Assembly: GCA_964468645.1 (NCBI GenBank)
Contig: CAYXUU010000016.1
Span: 34,674 to 98,673, forward strand
Source: JAIOZK01 sp964468645
GTDB taxonomy: Bacteria > Bacteroidota > Bacteroidia > Bacteroidales > JAIOZK01
Direction: 5' to 3'
Length of the DNA: 64,000 bases
The translations under genes were made by a program, and so were the position numbers. This document shows, piece by piece, positions 7,454 through 16,205 of the stretch. Position 1 is the first letter of the stretch. Each line of letters begins with the position of its first letter. The notes beneath the pieces were generated by a model that saw only the letters and a program-made list of their open reading frames with translations, made no database searches and had not been told where the DNA came from.

Positions 7454-9835
7454 TTAAAAGGGATAACCTATTCCAAAATTCCATACCAGTCCATTCCACC
7501 CGATTCTGTTGAAAGTCCACCTTTCGCTGGCAGGTAATGATGGATCTCTTACCTTCACCGCACCATCGATTCTGAAAAGGAAAAACCCAAAATCAAAACG
7601 GAGGCCGATTCCCATATCCATGGCTATCTGTCCAAGAAATGCATCAAACTTAAATTCTCCACCCGGGAAGGTTTTATCGGGTTTACGCAACCAGACATTA
7701 CCCGCATCAATAAAGAATGCCCCTTTAAAAAATTTGTAAATCGGAAAACGATACTCTGCATTAACTTCAATTTTTATATCACCCATTCTGTCGAAATCGG
7801 AATCCGTGTTGCTATATGAGCCCGGACCCAGTGACCTGAATCGCCAGGCACGCATACCATTGGCGCCTCCACTGTAAAAACCCTTCTCAAAGGGCAAATC
7901 AACCGAGTTGCTGTATGGAATCCCTATACCGAAAATACCCCGGAAAGCAATCCTGTTATTCTTATTCAGGATAAAATAATATCTGTAATCAAAATCCAGT
8001 CTTACATATTGTGCATAACGGATACCGAATAAAGTATAATATCCCTGATCATCAACAGGGGCATTGGCGAACATGTCGATCGCATTAATTAAATTGCCCG
8101 CAGTTTCGAAGTTAACCCGGAAGTATGTAAAGTTTGTCAGCTTATTAATATCTTGATTATTAAAGACAAAACTATATCGCAGACTTGGAATGAAATGATC
8201 TTTGTACTGGTTTCTCAGTCTTTCATCGGTCAGGCCATTAAGTACAGAGTCAAATTCGGGAGTGGGATGTACCTTAACAAGATTCAAGTTAAAGGGAAAT
8301 AGAATATGTTTGATTTTTGACGATTCGCTCCAGTAATATCCAAATGCAAGTGTACTGATGATCCGGGTATAATTAGGCCTGCGTTGAAAATTCACACCGA
8401 TATTAATGGTTGTTTTAGGTTTGAAATACTTCGGGAAATAGCTTGCCGGTAATGGTATCAGGAATCTTTGCAGGTTCAGGCTTGCATCAACACCGGTCTC
8501 TATCGTGTTAAAAAAAAGAAAGTTCGGATCACTGCCTTCCGTTGCCGATTGACTCAAACGCTGAACTTCAAGGGCTCCCTTAAAACGTAAACTGAGAAGT
8601 TCTGCTCCCCGAAAAACATTTTTATTCTGATAGACCAGGTTACCACCAACGCCCAGGTCTCCACCGGTGTTTGTGCCTTCCACCTCAATGGTGAATGATT
8701 GCAACTTTGCTCTTGATAACTGGATCTTGCAATCCAGGAATCCTTTATCTGATAAACCGGAATCCTGTTTGTTGTCAATAACTTCTGTGAATTGAATATT
8801 GGCATAATTGAAAAGCCTGATCGTAGTTAACCTTCGGTAAGTTTGCTGAACATCTTCCAGTACAAATGGTTGGCCGGTATTAATAAAAACTGCCTGTGTG
8901 ATTGTTTGGGGCCTTAATTTTGACACACCACGATACGTGAAATAATACCTGTTAAAGAAAGTAGGATTATGGTACTTGGGGATCTTAACCATCAGTGTAT
9001 CGAGCTTACCGGTTTTAGCTACCAGGGAATTATAGTCCGTATTGACATAAATATTATTGATATAGTACTTCTTATGATCTTCAGTAATTTGGTTGCCAGG
9101 AGCAGAAGTATCGGAAATGGTAGGGTTTTTAATGTTTATGGTGATATTCATTCTGTTGTTCCCGATAGTACTGTCAACTTCAAAAAAGATGTACTGGTTA
9201 TTAAAGGCATAATAACCATTATTCTGAAGCAGGGTAGTTATTCTGTTACGTTCCGATTCGAGTGTATAGGCGTTGAATATCTGTCCCGAATCGATCAATG
9301 AGAAGGCCTGGCCTTTCAACACATAATATTTAACCTCTTTATCAGGAATGATATAGCTAATATGCTGAATACGATGTGGTGTTCTCGGTATTACATCATA
9401 TGCAATCTTGATCTTTGAACCCTTTTTGTTAGTGTCTGCAGAATAATGAACCTTCGCGTCGAAGAATCCAATATTGTAAAGATAACTTTGTATTTGTTTA
9501 ACAGAATTATCCGATTTATACCGATCATAAATTACAGGTGGCTCTCCTATTTTATTCTTAACCCATGTTTTAAATTTTGTGCTTTTTCCTTTTTCGGACC
9601 AAACGTAAAACCACATCTTTACCTTGAAAATAAAAAGGAACTTGCTGTTTGGTTTCTGGGTGATCAATCCACTGACATTGCTTTTACCTATCTCATCCTT
9701 GAATTCAGAAATACTGACATTATTCTTCACCAGCAGTTTCTGACCCTTTTCAAGGTTTTTGGTTGGGTTGCAGGCTGTGAAGAAAAACAGGAGTAAAAAC
9801 CCGGCAGTGATTATATGTAAATACTTTTTAACCAA
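7454..9835 (-). CDS. tamL: TamA-like Omp85 outer-membrane lipoprotein (TamL type)
   Basis: 793 residues. The only possible start is TTG at 9833-9835: an in-frame stop lies three codons upstream and no ATG occurs for about 70 codons. A lipoprotein signal (FFFTACNP, lipidated C22) is followed by POTRA-type repeats (about 30-390) and a C-terminal Omp85 barrel (about 400-793) with GGANGMRAW (the conserved Omp85 loop motif region) and an aromatic C-terminus (YPF). In Bacteroidota TamA carries a lipid anchor and is called TamL; with TamB it handles outer-membrane assembly or lipid transport. No tamB is adjacent. The lipid anchor and barrel are seen; the TamL name is by family pattern. Confidence 0.88.
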   Translation of the reverse strand: MVKKYLHIITAGFLLLFFFTACNPTKNLEKGQKLLVKNNVSISEFKDEIGKSNVSGLITQKPNSKFLFIFKVKMWFYVWSEKGKSTKFKTWVKNKIGEPPVIYDRYKSDNSVKQIQSYLYNIGFFDAKVHYSADTNKKGSKIKIAYDVIPRTPHRIQHISYIIPDKEVKYYVLKGQAFSLIDSGQIFNAYTLESERNRITTLLQNNGYYAFNNQYIFFEVDSTIGNNRMNITINIKNPTISDTSAPGNQITEDHKKYYINNIYVNTDYNSLVAKTGKLDTLMVKIPKYHNPTFFNRYYFTYRGVSKLRPQTITQAVFINTGQPFVLEDVQQTYRRLTTIRLFNYANIQFTEVIDNKQDSGLSDKGFLDCKIQLSRAKLQSFTIEVEGTNTGGDLGVGGNLVYQNKNVFRGAELLSLRFKGALEVQRLSQSATEGSDPNFLFFNTIETGVDASLNLQRFLIPLPASYFPKYFKPKTTINIGVNFQRRPNYTRIISTLAFGYYWSESSKIKHILFPFNLNLVKVHPTPEFDSVLNGLTDERLRNQYKDHFIPSLRYSFVFNNQDINKLTNFTYFRVNFETAGNLINAIDMFANAPVDDQGYYTLFGIRYAQYVRLDFDYRYYFILNKNNRIAFRGIFGIGIPYSNSVDLPFEKGFYSGGANGMRAWRFRSLGPGSYSNTDSDFDRMGDIKIEVNAEYRFPIYKFFKGAFFIDAGNVWLRKPDKTFPGGEFKFDAFLGQIAMDMGIGLRFDFGFFLFRIDGAVKVRDPSLPASERWTFNRIGWNGLVWNFGIGYPF

Positions 9836-9852
9836 TCGATATTATAATAATG

Positions 9853-9860
9853 CAAAAATA
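9853..9860 (-). promoter_or_regulatory. -7 box (TATTTTTG) upstream of the TamL gene
   Basis: On the minus strand TATTTTTG lies 18 nt before the TTG start codon, matching TAnnTTTG. I see no TTTG at the proper upstream distance. The 5' leader would be very short, consistent with the absence of a ribosome binding site in front of the TTG codon. Confidence 0.4.
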
Positions 9861-9875
9861 GGATAAAGATTGTTT

Positions 9876-9965
9876 GTGAGGGTTGAGTGTTGAAAGTTTA
9901 GGGTTGATTGGTTGAAGGGTTGAAAGGTTAAAGGGTGTAAAGTTAAAGTTGAACTCCTGTCTTCT
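9876..9965. repeat. Low-complexity GGTTGAA-type repeat block
   Basis: About ten degenerate copies of GGTTGA/GGTTAAA follow each other on the + strand (GAGGGTTGAGTGTTGAAAG and on), ending with a CTCCTGTCTTCTGTCTCCTG tract. No coding potential. The rest of the gap (to 10138) shows nothing I can name. Confidence 0.6.
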
Positions 9966-10138
9966 GTCTCCTGCTTTCATATAATTTCGTAGGAAAAGGA
10001 TGAGGTCTGTGACGAAGGAAGAGATAGTAATCAATATTTACAGAAGACTGGCTACTGTGGGTTGCAAACTGCCCACACCCCTATCCTCCTCAAATCATGC
10101 TACTTACACCGCCCTCTACAAACAGGTAACAATTAACT

Positions 10139-10170
10139 TTTGACTTTTAATTCATTTTTGAATATTTTTG
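10139..10170 (+). promoter_or_regulatory. Bacteroidota-type promoter for the 10217/10519 genes
   Basis: TTTG at 10139-10142, a 20-nt spacer, and TATTTTTG at 10163-10170 match the consensus exactly. The ATG follows at 10217. Confidence 0.65.
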
Positions 10171-10216
10171 GAAAGTGATCTTAATGTGATGTTTCAATTT
10201 TTTAAACTCATTAATA

Positions 10217-10498
10217 ATGGAAAATAATAAACTATTCAAAAGGTTAATCATTGCCATTACAATTGGCATCTGGATCATTGTCCTACAGAATGCAGGAGTT
10301 GTGCCACAACTAAGAGCCTGGGAAGTCAGGGGAGGTGCTCCCATCCCTGTTACTGGTTCCGTTGAGATCGAGAATGTTGTACTGATAAAAGGGAAAGTTG
10401 ATGCTAATCTTGAAAGCATCAATGGTTACACAAAGTTTTACAAAGATCCGCGAACAGGTCAATATTATGTCCTTCCTGTTACAGATCCCTATGAATAA
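10217..10498 (+). CDS. Small single-pass membrane protein of unknown function
   Basis: 93 residues, not recognised. One transmembrane segment (about 9-27, LIIAITIGIWIIVLQNAGV) follows a short basic N-terminus, and the remaining 65 residues would face the periplasm. The C-terminal part (VTGSVEIENVV, KDPRTGQYYVLPV) resembles small Bacteroidota proteins of similar layout, but no family name can be given. A consensus promoter lies in front, and the TPR regulator gene begins 20 nt downstream on the same strand, so the two probably form an operon. The pairing suggests a role in the same membrane signalling event; that is inference. Confidence 0.7.
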   Translation: MENNKLFKRLIIAITIGIWIIVLQNAGVVPQLRAWEVRGGAPIPVTGSVEIENVVLIKGKVDANLESINGYTKFYKDPRTGQYYVLPVTDPYE

Positions 10499-10518
10499 AC
10501 TGAGTTGAACTCTGAAAT

Positions 10519-12300
10519 ATGGTTCACAGAATACTGATCGGAATATTAATTTCTGCTCTGGCGGCTTTTACAGCAAAGGGTAGTCAGCAGGAAATACCTG
10601 AGCTCACAAGAAAGCTTCAGAATACCGGCATTGACAGCCTGCGCGTTATGATCCTGAACCAGCTATCACTGGCCTATTGTGATACCAATACCGACCGTTC
10701 AGTATTCTATGCCAGGCAGGCATTAAACCTAGCAAACCAGATCAACTTCCAGGAAGGCATTGCACGGTCAAACATAAACTTTGGTTATATATTTACAAAA
10801 AACAGAAGTTTTCAACCCGCGATCAACTATTATCTGATTGGGATTAAAATATACGATAAGCTTAACAACGATTCCATTGTTTCTAATGTTTACAATAAGA
10901 TTGCCAGGATATTCGAATTACAGGGTAAAAATAACCAGGCCCTCGATTATTACAACAAATCCCTTCAATATGCTGAAAAATCCTGTATCTTTTATGAGAA
11001 AGCTTATGCTTTAAACTATATTGGTGGAATCCATTTTGATGAGGCCAATTTTAATCAGGCCTATGAATATTTTATGGAAGGCTTATTATTAAGAGAACAG
11101 GTTGGTGACTCTATCGGGCTGGCAGCTTCATATAATAATATTGGCGAAATATTCAGAATAAGAAATGATTTTGAAAATGCACTTGACTATTATTTCCGTT
11201 CTATGGAGTTAAATAAATTCTTAAATAATCCCGAATGGCTTGCCATCAATTACGGGAATATTGGGGCTGTATATATGGAGCAGGCTCTTTTCGAAATGGC
11301 CTATAACGCCTATATTAATGCTCTTGAAATCAACACATCGCTTGGCAATGATGAAGGAATTGCTTCCTCATTGAACAACCTTGGAAATTATTACCTGAGC
11401 CGTAATGACTTCAATAATGCCATGGAACTTTTCCTGCAGGCCTTCCAGATCGCAAAGAATAACAATCTATTGCCACAGAAAAGTGATGCCGCCCTGGGTC
11501 TGAGTTCAGCATATGCTGATTTGAGTAATCTGGATATTGCACTCGATTATTATAAGATTCATGCTCAAACCAAAGATTCAATTTTCAATCTTGAAAAAAC
11601 CATACAGATCGCTGAACTTGAAGCCCGTCATAATGCTGACCGTGCGGAACAACAACTTCTTCTTAAAGACCAGGAATTCAGAATGTTTGAAAGGAATAAA
11701 TATATTAACAGTTTGAGGTATACCATTATCATTGGAGGGTTGATTCTGTTTATTGTTATTGCCGCCTTAATGTATGGCAGGCAAAGAAACATGAGAAGAA
11801 AAGACAGGGAGCTGATGAAAAAGAACAGGCAAATTATGGAGGCTAATAAACGTCTGATGGAGAGTGAACTAAAAACCAAAGACAACGAATTAATAAACTT
11901 TGCCCTGCATATCGTCCAGAAGAATGACTTTCTCAAATCGGTTAAAAATGATCTTAAAGATGTGAAAAACAAATGCGAAGAAGAAAAAGTTGCAAAGATT
12001 AATGAGTTGTTTATGAAATTAAACCAGAATCTCAGGATGAATACGGAACTGGAAAAATTTCAAAAGAATGTTGACCAGGTTAATCACGAATTTTTTGAAA
12101 AATTACAAACCAAATTTCCAAACCTGACGGACAACGAAAAACGCTTATCAGCACTTCTCAGAATTAATTTATCATCAAAAGAAATTGCAACACTTAACAA
12201 TATTTCCATAAAAGCCGTTGAAATGGGCAGATACAGGTTGAGAAAAAAGCTAAACCTTGAAACCAACGATGTGCTCGCCAGATATCTTCACGATCTTTAG
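10519..12300 (+). CDS. TPR-repeat membrane regulator with cytoplasmic LuxR-like HTH
   Basis: 593 residues. An N-terminal signal sequence (about 4-20) leads to a series of tetratricopeptide repeats (about 45-370; e.g. YNNIGEIFRIRNDFENALDYY), then one transmembrane helix (about 399-417), a coiled coil (about 420-510) and a C-terminal helix-turn-helix (LSSKEIATLNNISIKAVEMG). The topology places the TPR array in the periplasm and the DNA-binding end in the cytoplasm, so it is a one-component membrane transcription regulator of a type frequent in Bacteroidota. There is no kinase domain. It follows the 93-residue membrane protein in the same operon, and an ECF sigma gene lies 218 nt downstream. Target genes are unknown. 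Confidence 0.85.
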   Translation: MVHRILIGILISALAAFTAKGSQQEIPELTRKLQNTGIDSLRVMILNQLSLAYCDTNTDRSVFYARQALNLANQINFQEGIARSNINFGYIFTKNRSFQPAINYYLIGIKIYDKLNNDSIVSNVYNKIARIFELQGKNNQALDYYNKSLQYAEKSCIFYEKAYALNYIGGIHFDEANFNQAYEYFMEGLLLREQVGDSIGLAASYNNIGEIFRIRNDFENALDYYFRSMELNKFLNNPEWLAINYGNIGAVYMEQALFEMAYNAYINALEINTSLGNDEGIASSLNNLGNYYLSRNDFNNAMELFLQAFQIAKNNNLLPQKSDAALGLSSAYADLSNLDIALDYYKIHAQTKDSIFNLEKTIQIAELEARHNADRAEQQLLLKDQEFRMFERNKYINSLRYTIIIGGLILFIVIAALMYGRQRNMRRKDRELMKKNRQIMEANKRLMESELKTKDNELINFALHIVQKNDFLKSVKNDLKDVKNKCEEEKVAKINELFMKLNQNLRMNTELEKFQKNVDQVNHEFFEKLQTKFPNLTDNEKRLSALLRINLSSKEIATLNNISIKAVEMGRYRLRKKLNLETNDVLARYLHDL

Positions 12301-12518
12301 TTATATTACTAAACAACATGCTGCCAATAGCCCGAATGTAGCATACTAAAATAATTCATCTTACTGATTTTTTGACATTTACCATTTTCCTTGTAGAGTT
12401 ACTTTCCAAGAATATGTATATCATTTTCAGCCTATGTAGAACCCAAGTAGAGTAAGCTGATAACTCTATTCCGCGATCGATAGTTTAATATTGTTGTCGA
12501 ATCCCAACAAACAGCATT

Positions 12519-13082
12519 ATGCAAACGGATCAGTACTATATAGAACAAAGCATTATTGAAGATCCAATAGCCCAGACCAGGCTCTTTAAGAAGTATTTTT
12601 CAAGAATGTATCATATCTGTCTTCGGTTTGCAAAAAGTGCAACAGATGCCGAAGATATTTTACAGGAAGGATTTATTAAAGTGTTTGCGAACCTCAATTC
12701 TTTCAGGAATGAAGGCACTTTTGAGAACTGGATGAAACGGATTATGATCAATACTTCTTTTAACTATTATAAAAGGAAATACCCCAATTTTAACGATGTG
12801 GACTTTGAAAAGTTAGAATCCCCACGGTATAAAAAGCAAAACATTCTTGAGGTCATGTCTGAGAATGAAATCCTTGATCTCGTAGATGAATTGCCCGAAG
12901 GTTATAAAACTGTTTTCAACCTGAGTGCCATCCAGGGTTATACACACAGGGAGATCGGCCAGATGCTCAATATTTCTAAAAACACTTCCAAATCACAGCT
13001 CAACAGGGCGAAGACCTCATTGCGGGAAAAAATCAGGGTATTGTTTCAGGTGGAGGATTTGACGTCGTATTATGATAATTAA
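12519..13082 (+). CDS. ECF-type RNA polymerase sigma factor
   Basis: 187 residues. Region 2 is at about 20-90 (FKKYFSRMYHICLRFAK, then ATDAEDILQEGFIKVF), and region 4 at about 125-180 (GYTHREIGQMLNISKNTSKS, a sigma-70 region 4 helix-turn-helix). Regions 1 and 3 are absent, as in ECF sigma factors. No anti-sigma gene is adjacent: upstream is the TPR regulator and downstream a transporter, so control must be at the level of expression or by an unlinked partner. The promoter of the gene is not evident. Confidence 0.93.
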   Translation: MQTDQYYIEQSIIEDPIAQTRLFKKYFSRMYHICLRFAKSATDAEDILQEGFIKVFANLNSFRNEGTFENWMKRIMINTSFNYYKRKYPNFNDVDFEKLESPRYKKQNILEVMSENEILDLVDELPEGYKTVFNLSAIQGYTHREIGQMLNISKNTSKSQLNRAKTSLREKIRVLFQVEDLTSYYDN

Positions 13083-13087
13083 TTCTG

Positions 13088-13150
13088 AGTCCTGAGTTTG
13101 GGGTTCTGAGTTGTGCGATTTGCTGAACCCAGAACTCAAAACTCAGAACT
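13088..13150. repeat. Imperfect 25-bp intergenic hairpin (CTGAGTT family)
   Basis: Left arm 13088-13112 and right arm 13126-13150 are complementary at 21 of 25 positions around a 13-nt loop. The arms are themselves made of GTTCTGAGTT-like direct repeats. It lies directly after the sigma-factor stop codon and may act as a transcript end, though no T-run follows. Confidence 0.7.
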
Positions 13151-13178
13151 GATACCTTCCAATTCCAAACTTTTATTC

Positions 13179-13186
13179 TAAATTTG
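13179..13186 (+). promoter_or_regulatory. -7 box (TAAATTTG) before the symporter gene
   Basis: TAAATTTG matches TAnnTTTG and lies 28 nt before the ATG at 13215. No TTTG element at the proper distance is seen. Confidence 0.35.
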
Positions 13187-13214
13187 ATCCCTTACTAAAA
13201 CCAAATCACTGCTT

Positions 13215-15080
13215 ATGGTCTTACAATCCATTGACTGGACAATTATTGGAGTCTTTTTTATCGTAGTACTTTCTATTGGCTGGATTGCCTCGAAGACAGC
13301 CGGCAAGAACATGTCCGAATTTTTCCTGGGTGGCCGTGGTATGCCCTGGTGGTTACTTGGTATATCGATGGTGGCCTGTACATTTTCTGCCGACACCCCC
13401 AACCTGGTTACCGGTATGGTAAGGGAAAATGGTGTTGGTAAGAACTGGGCATGGTGGGCTTTTCTGATCACCGGTATGGTTACAGTTTTCATATATGCAA
13501 AATTATGGCGAAGGTCAAAAGTACTGACCGATCTGGAGTTTTATGAGTTGAGATACAGTGGTAAAGCGGCGGCATTTCTGAGGGGGTTCAGGTCACTGTA
13601 CCTGGGATTATTCTTCAATGTACTCATCATGGCCACTGTAACCCTTGCCGCCATAAAGATCGGTGCCGTTATGCTTGGGCTTTCACCATATATTGTGGTT
13701 ATTGGTGCTTCTCTTGTTGTTGTTATCTATGCTGCATTAGGTGGGTTGAAAGGGGTAATCTGGGCAGATTTTTTCCAATACAGTATTGCCATGTTCGGTG
13801 CTGTTCTGGCAGCTGTTGTTGCTGTTCAGCAACCTGAAATTGGAGGGCTGGGGAATTTACTTACTCATCCTGCGGTTCAGGACAAGCTTTCCTTTATCCC
13901 TGATCTTTCAGATCCTGCAGTTTACATACCTCTGTTAATTATACCGGTTGCTGTGCAATGGTGGGCTGTGTGGTACCCCGGTGCAGAACCCGGTGGTGGA
14001 GGTTATATTGCCCAGCGTATGCTGGCAGCTAAAAATGAGAAAAATGCCATCGGTGCAACATTACTGTTCAACTTTGCCCATTACGCCTTACGTCCATGGC
14101 CATGGATCATCGTTGCACTGGCATCTATTGTTTTATACCCTGACCTGGCTACTATTAAAGCTGAGTTCCCTGCCATTAACCAGGAATACCTCAGGGATGA
14201 TGTTGCCTACCCGGTGATGCTGTCTAAACTAAGTCCCGGATGGCTGGGATTGGTGGTTGCCTCTCTCATTGCTGCCTACATGTCAACCATTGGAACACAC
14301 CTTAACTGGGGTTCATCCTATATGGTCAACGACTTTTATAAAAGATTCATCAGACCGGAAGCCAGCCAGAAACAACTGGTTACTGTTGGACGTATCTCAA
14401 CAGTTCTGTTGATGGTCTTTGCAGGATTATTATCACTGTTTTTCCTGGAAGATGCCACACAGGCATTTAACATACTCTTACTTTCAGGTGCCGGTTCCGG
14501 ACTGATTTACCTGCTCAGGTGGTTCTGGTGGCGGATCAATGCATGGACAGAAGTGGTAGCCATGATTGTAGCTACACTCACCGCTGTTATCCTTGTTTTC
14601 TTCACCAACAACCTGGCACTCGCCAATGCATTTGCGGGCATCTACCCCCTTCCGGATGATTATTTGAGGATGGGAGAAAAAGCATTGTCAGGTACTGTTT
14701 TTCCAATCAAACTTTTAATTGCAATTCTTGTTACTACGGCCAGCTGGTTGCTTACCACATACATGACTAAGCCTGAAACTGCAAAAACATTAAGGGCATT
14801 TTACAAATTAACCCATCCCGGTGGCCCTGGCTGGAAGAAAGTGGTTGAACAAGCACGAATAGATGGAGATGCTGTTGACGAAAAAGATAAAGGTAAAGCT
14901 TGGGAGATGCCCATACAGATCCTGCTGGTATTCATCGGAATCATTGTAGTTTATTCATGCTTATTTGCTATAGGAAATTTTATATACAACAATGTTCTTT
15001 ATGGATTTATCCTACTTGGTGTTGCTGCTATCGGAACATTCTTCCTGTTTAAATTCTTCGGCAAACTCAGGGCGGATTGA
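13215..15080 (+). CDS. Sodium/solute symporter (SSS family)
   Basis: 621 residues, strongly hydrophobic with about 13-14 predicted transmembrane segments. Family features include the N-terminal VVLSIGWIASK helix, the FFLGGRGMPWWLLG stretch and the TFSADTPNLVTGMV motif, as in the Bacteroidota branch of SGLT-like carriers. It would import a sugar or other organic solute across the inner membrane with Na+. The next genes on the same strand are a sugar nucleotidyltransferase and a sugar kinase, so a sugar substrate is likely, possibly one released by the glycosidases of the convergent operon (17319-25563). The exact substrate cannot be told from sequence. Confidence 0.92.
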   Translation: MVLQSIDWTIIGVFFIVVLSIGWIASKTAGKNMSEFFLGGRGMPWWLLGISMVACTFSADTPNLVTGMVRENGVGKNWAWWAFLITGMVTVFIYAKLWRRSKVLTDLEFYELRYSGKAAAFLRGFRSLYLGLFFNVLIMATVTLAAIKIGAVMLGLSPYIVVIGASLVVVIYAALGGLKGVIWADFFQYSIAMFGAVLAAVVAVQQPEIGGLGNLLTHPAVQDKLSFIPDLSDPAVYIPLLIIPVAVQWWAVWYPGAEPGGGGYIAQRMLAAKNEKNAIGATLLFNFAHYALRPWPWIIVALASIVLYPDLATIKAEFPAINQEYLRDDVAYPVMLSKLSPGWLGLVVASLIAAYMSTIGTHLNWGSSYMVNDFYKRFIRPEASQKQLVTVGRISTVLLMVFAGLLSLFFLEDATQAFNILLLSGAGSGLIYLLRWFWWRINAWTEVVAMIVATLTAVILVFFTNNLALANAFAGIYPLPDDYLRMGEKALSGTVFPIKLLIAILVTTASWLLTTYMTKPETAKTLRAFYKLTHPGGPGWKKVVEQARIDGDAVDEKDKGKAWEMPIQILLVFIGIIVVYSCLFAIGNFIYNNVLYGFILLGVAAIGTFFLFKFFGKLRAD

Positions 15081-15087
15081 TCGGTTA

Positions 15088-15118
15088 GCGTAGAGACGCA
15101 TTATTTTGCGCTTTACGC
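15088..15118. repeat. GTAGAGACGC-type hairpin after the symporter gene
   Basis: GCGTAGAG at 15088 pairs with CTTTACGC at 15111-15118 (one G-U type mismatch), and an inner CGCA/TGCG stem adds four pairs. The sequence resembles a GTAGAGACGC hairpin I recall as widespread between genes. It is followed by AGAATATTTT, so it could terminate the symporter transcript. Confidence 0.55.
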
Positions 15119-15174
15119 AGAATATTTTACATATAATTTTATTATTATGTCAAATGACCGTAATATTAGAATGT

Positions 15175-15182
15175 TACTTTTG
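15175..15182 (+). promoter_or_regulatory. -7 box (TACTTTTG) before the nucleotidyltransferase gene
   Basis: TACTTTTG fits TAnnTTTG and lies 51 nt before the ATG at 15234; no clear TTTG is seen at -33. Confidence 0.35.
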
Positions 15183-15233
15183 TATTTTCGTTCAATTCAA
15201 TAATTCGATAATTCATCAAATCAATAATTTAGC

Positions 15234-16139
15234 ATGAAACCAACATTATTAATATTAGCCGCTGGCATTGGAAGCCGCTACGGTGGGGTTAAACAGATGG
15301 ACCAGGTAGGCCCTTCGGGAGAGGCAATCATCGACTATTCAATATATGATGCCATCAGGGCAGGGTTCGGGAAAGTGGTCTTTGTATTGAACCGGAATAT
15401 CATTGATGATTTCAAAGCTGTATTTGAACCTAAACTCAAAGGCAAAATTGAAACAGCCTACACCTTACAGGAAATTGATGATGTGCCGGAAGGTGTGAAG
15501 ATTAATCCGGATAGAATAAAGCCATGGGGAACAGCACATGCGATTCTGGTTGCAAAAGATAAAATCAATACCCCTTTCGCCGCAATCAATGCAGACGATT
15601 ATTATGGTCCCCACGCATATAAGCTTATATTCGGGTTTTTCAACAGTATTGATCCACAGGGTAATCAATATTGTATGGTAGGCTATAAACTTGGGAATAC
15701 ACTTTCAGAGTTCGGCTCCGTTTCAAGAGGTATCTGCACCGTCGATAATGAGGATTTTCTCAATTCGGTCGTTGAAAGAACCCAGATAGAGACGATCGAC
15801 AATACCATCGGATTCAACGATGAAAAAGGAAACTGGGATATCATCCCGGAAGACACGTGGGTATCGATGAACTTCTGGGGTTTTACACCGGGCTTTTTCA
15901 ATTTCCTGGAAAAAGGCTTCAGGAAATTTGTGAATCAAAATGCAGATAACCCCAAAGCTGAATATTATATCCCCTACGCGGTTACTTCATTGATCAATAA
16001 CCTGGATGTAAGCTGCCGCGTACTTAAAACAACAGACAACTGGTTTGGAGTTACTTACAAAGCGGATAAAGAGATATCAATCCAAAAGGTAAGGGCATTG
16101 GTTGACAAGGGGGTTTATCCAGAGAAACTCTGGACATAG
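15234..16139 (+). CDS. Sugar-1-phosphate nucleotidyltransferase
   Basis: 301 residues. The N-terminal LILAAGIGSRYGG (6-18) with K20 is the nucleotide-binding signature of NTP_transferase enzymes, and AAINADDYYG (about 117-126) carries the metal-binding acidic pair. The size is that of UTP:sugar-1-phosphate uridylyltransferases, but the signature GIGSRYGGVKQ differs from classical GalU. It would join a sugar 1-phosphate with an NTP in the cytoplasm. A NahK-like sugar kinase follows 66 nt downstream, the same enzyme pair used in anomeric-kinase salvage (kinase makes sugar-1-P, this enzyme makes NDP-sugar). Which sugar is not decided by sequence; galactose or an N-acetylhexosamine are the natural candidates. 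Confidence 0.85.
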   Translation: MKPTLLILAAGIGSRYGGVKQMDQVGPSGEAIIDYSIYDAIRAGFGKVVFVLNRNIIDDFKAVFEPKLKGKIETAYTLQEIDDVPEGVKINPDRIKPWGTAHAILVAKDKINTPFAAINADDYYGPHAYKLIFGFFNSIDPQGNQYCMVGYKLGNTLSEFGSVSRGICTVDNEDFLNSVVERTQIETIDNTIGFNDEKGNWDIIPEDTWVSMNFWGFTPGFFNFLEKGFRKFVNQNADNPKAEYYIPYAVTSLINNLDVSCRVLKTTDNWFGVTYKADKEISIQKVRALVDKGVYPEKLWT

Positions 16140-16205
16140 GAATTTCTATTATTTTTAAACTTTGAAAGTATTTGACTGATATTATCAGTCCAAGTCTTGT
16201 ATTAT

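Noticed and set aside
9828..10034. Short minus-strand open frame in the gap after TamL
   Set aside because: It reads through the GGTTGAA repeat block, so its Leu/Ser/Pro/Thr-rich sequence is repeat-derived.
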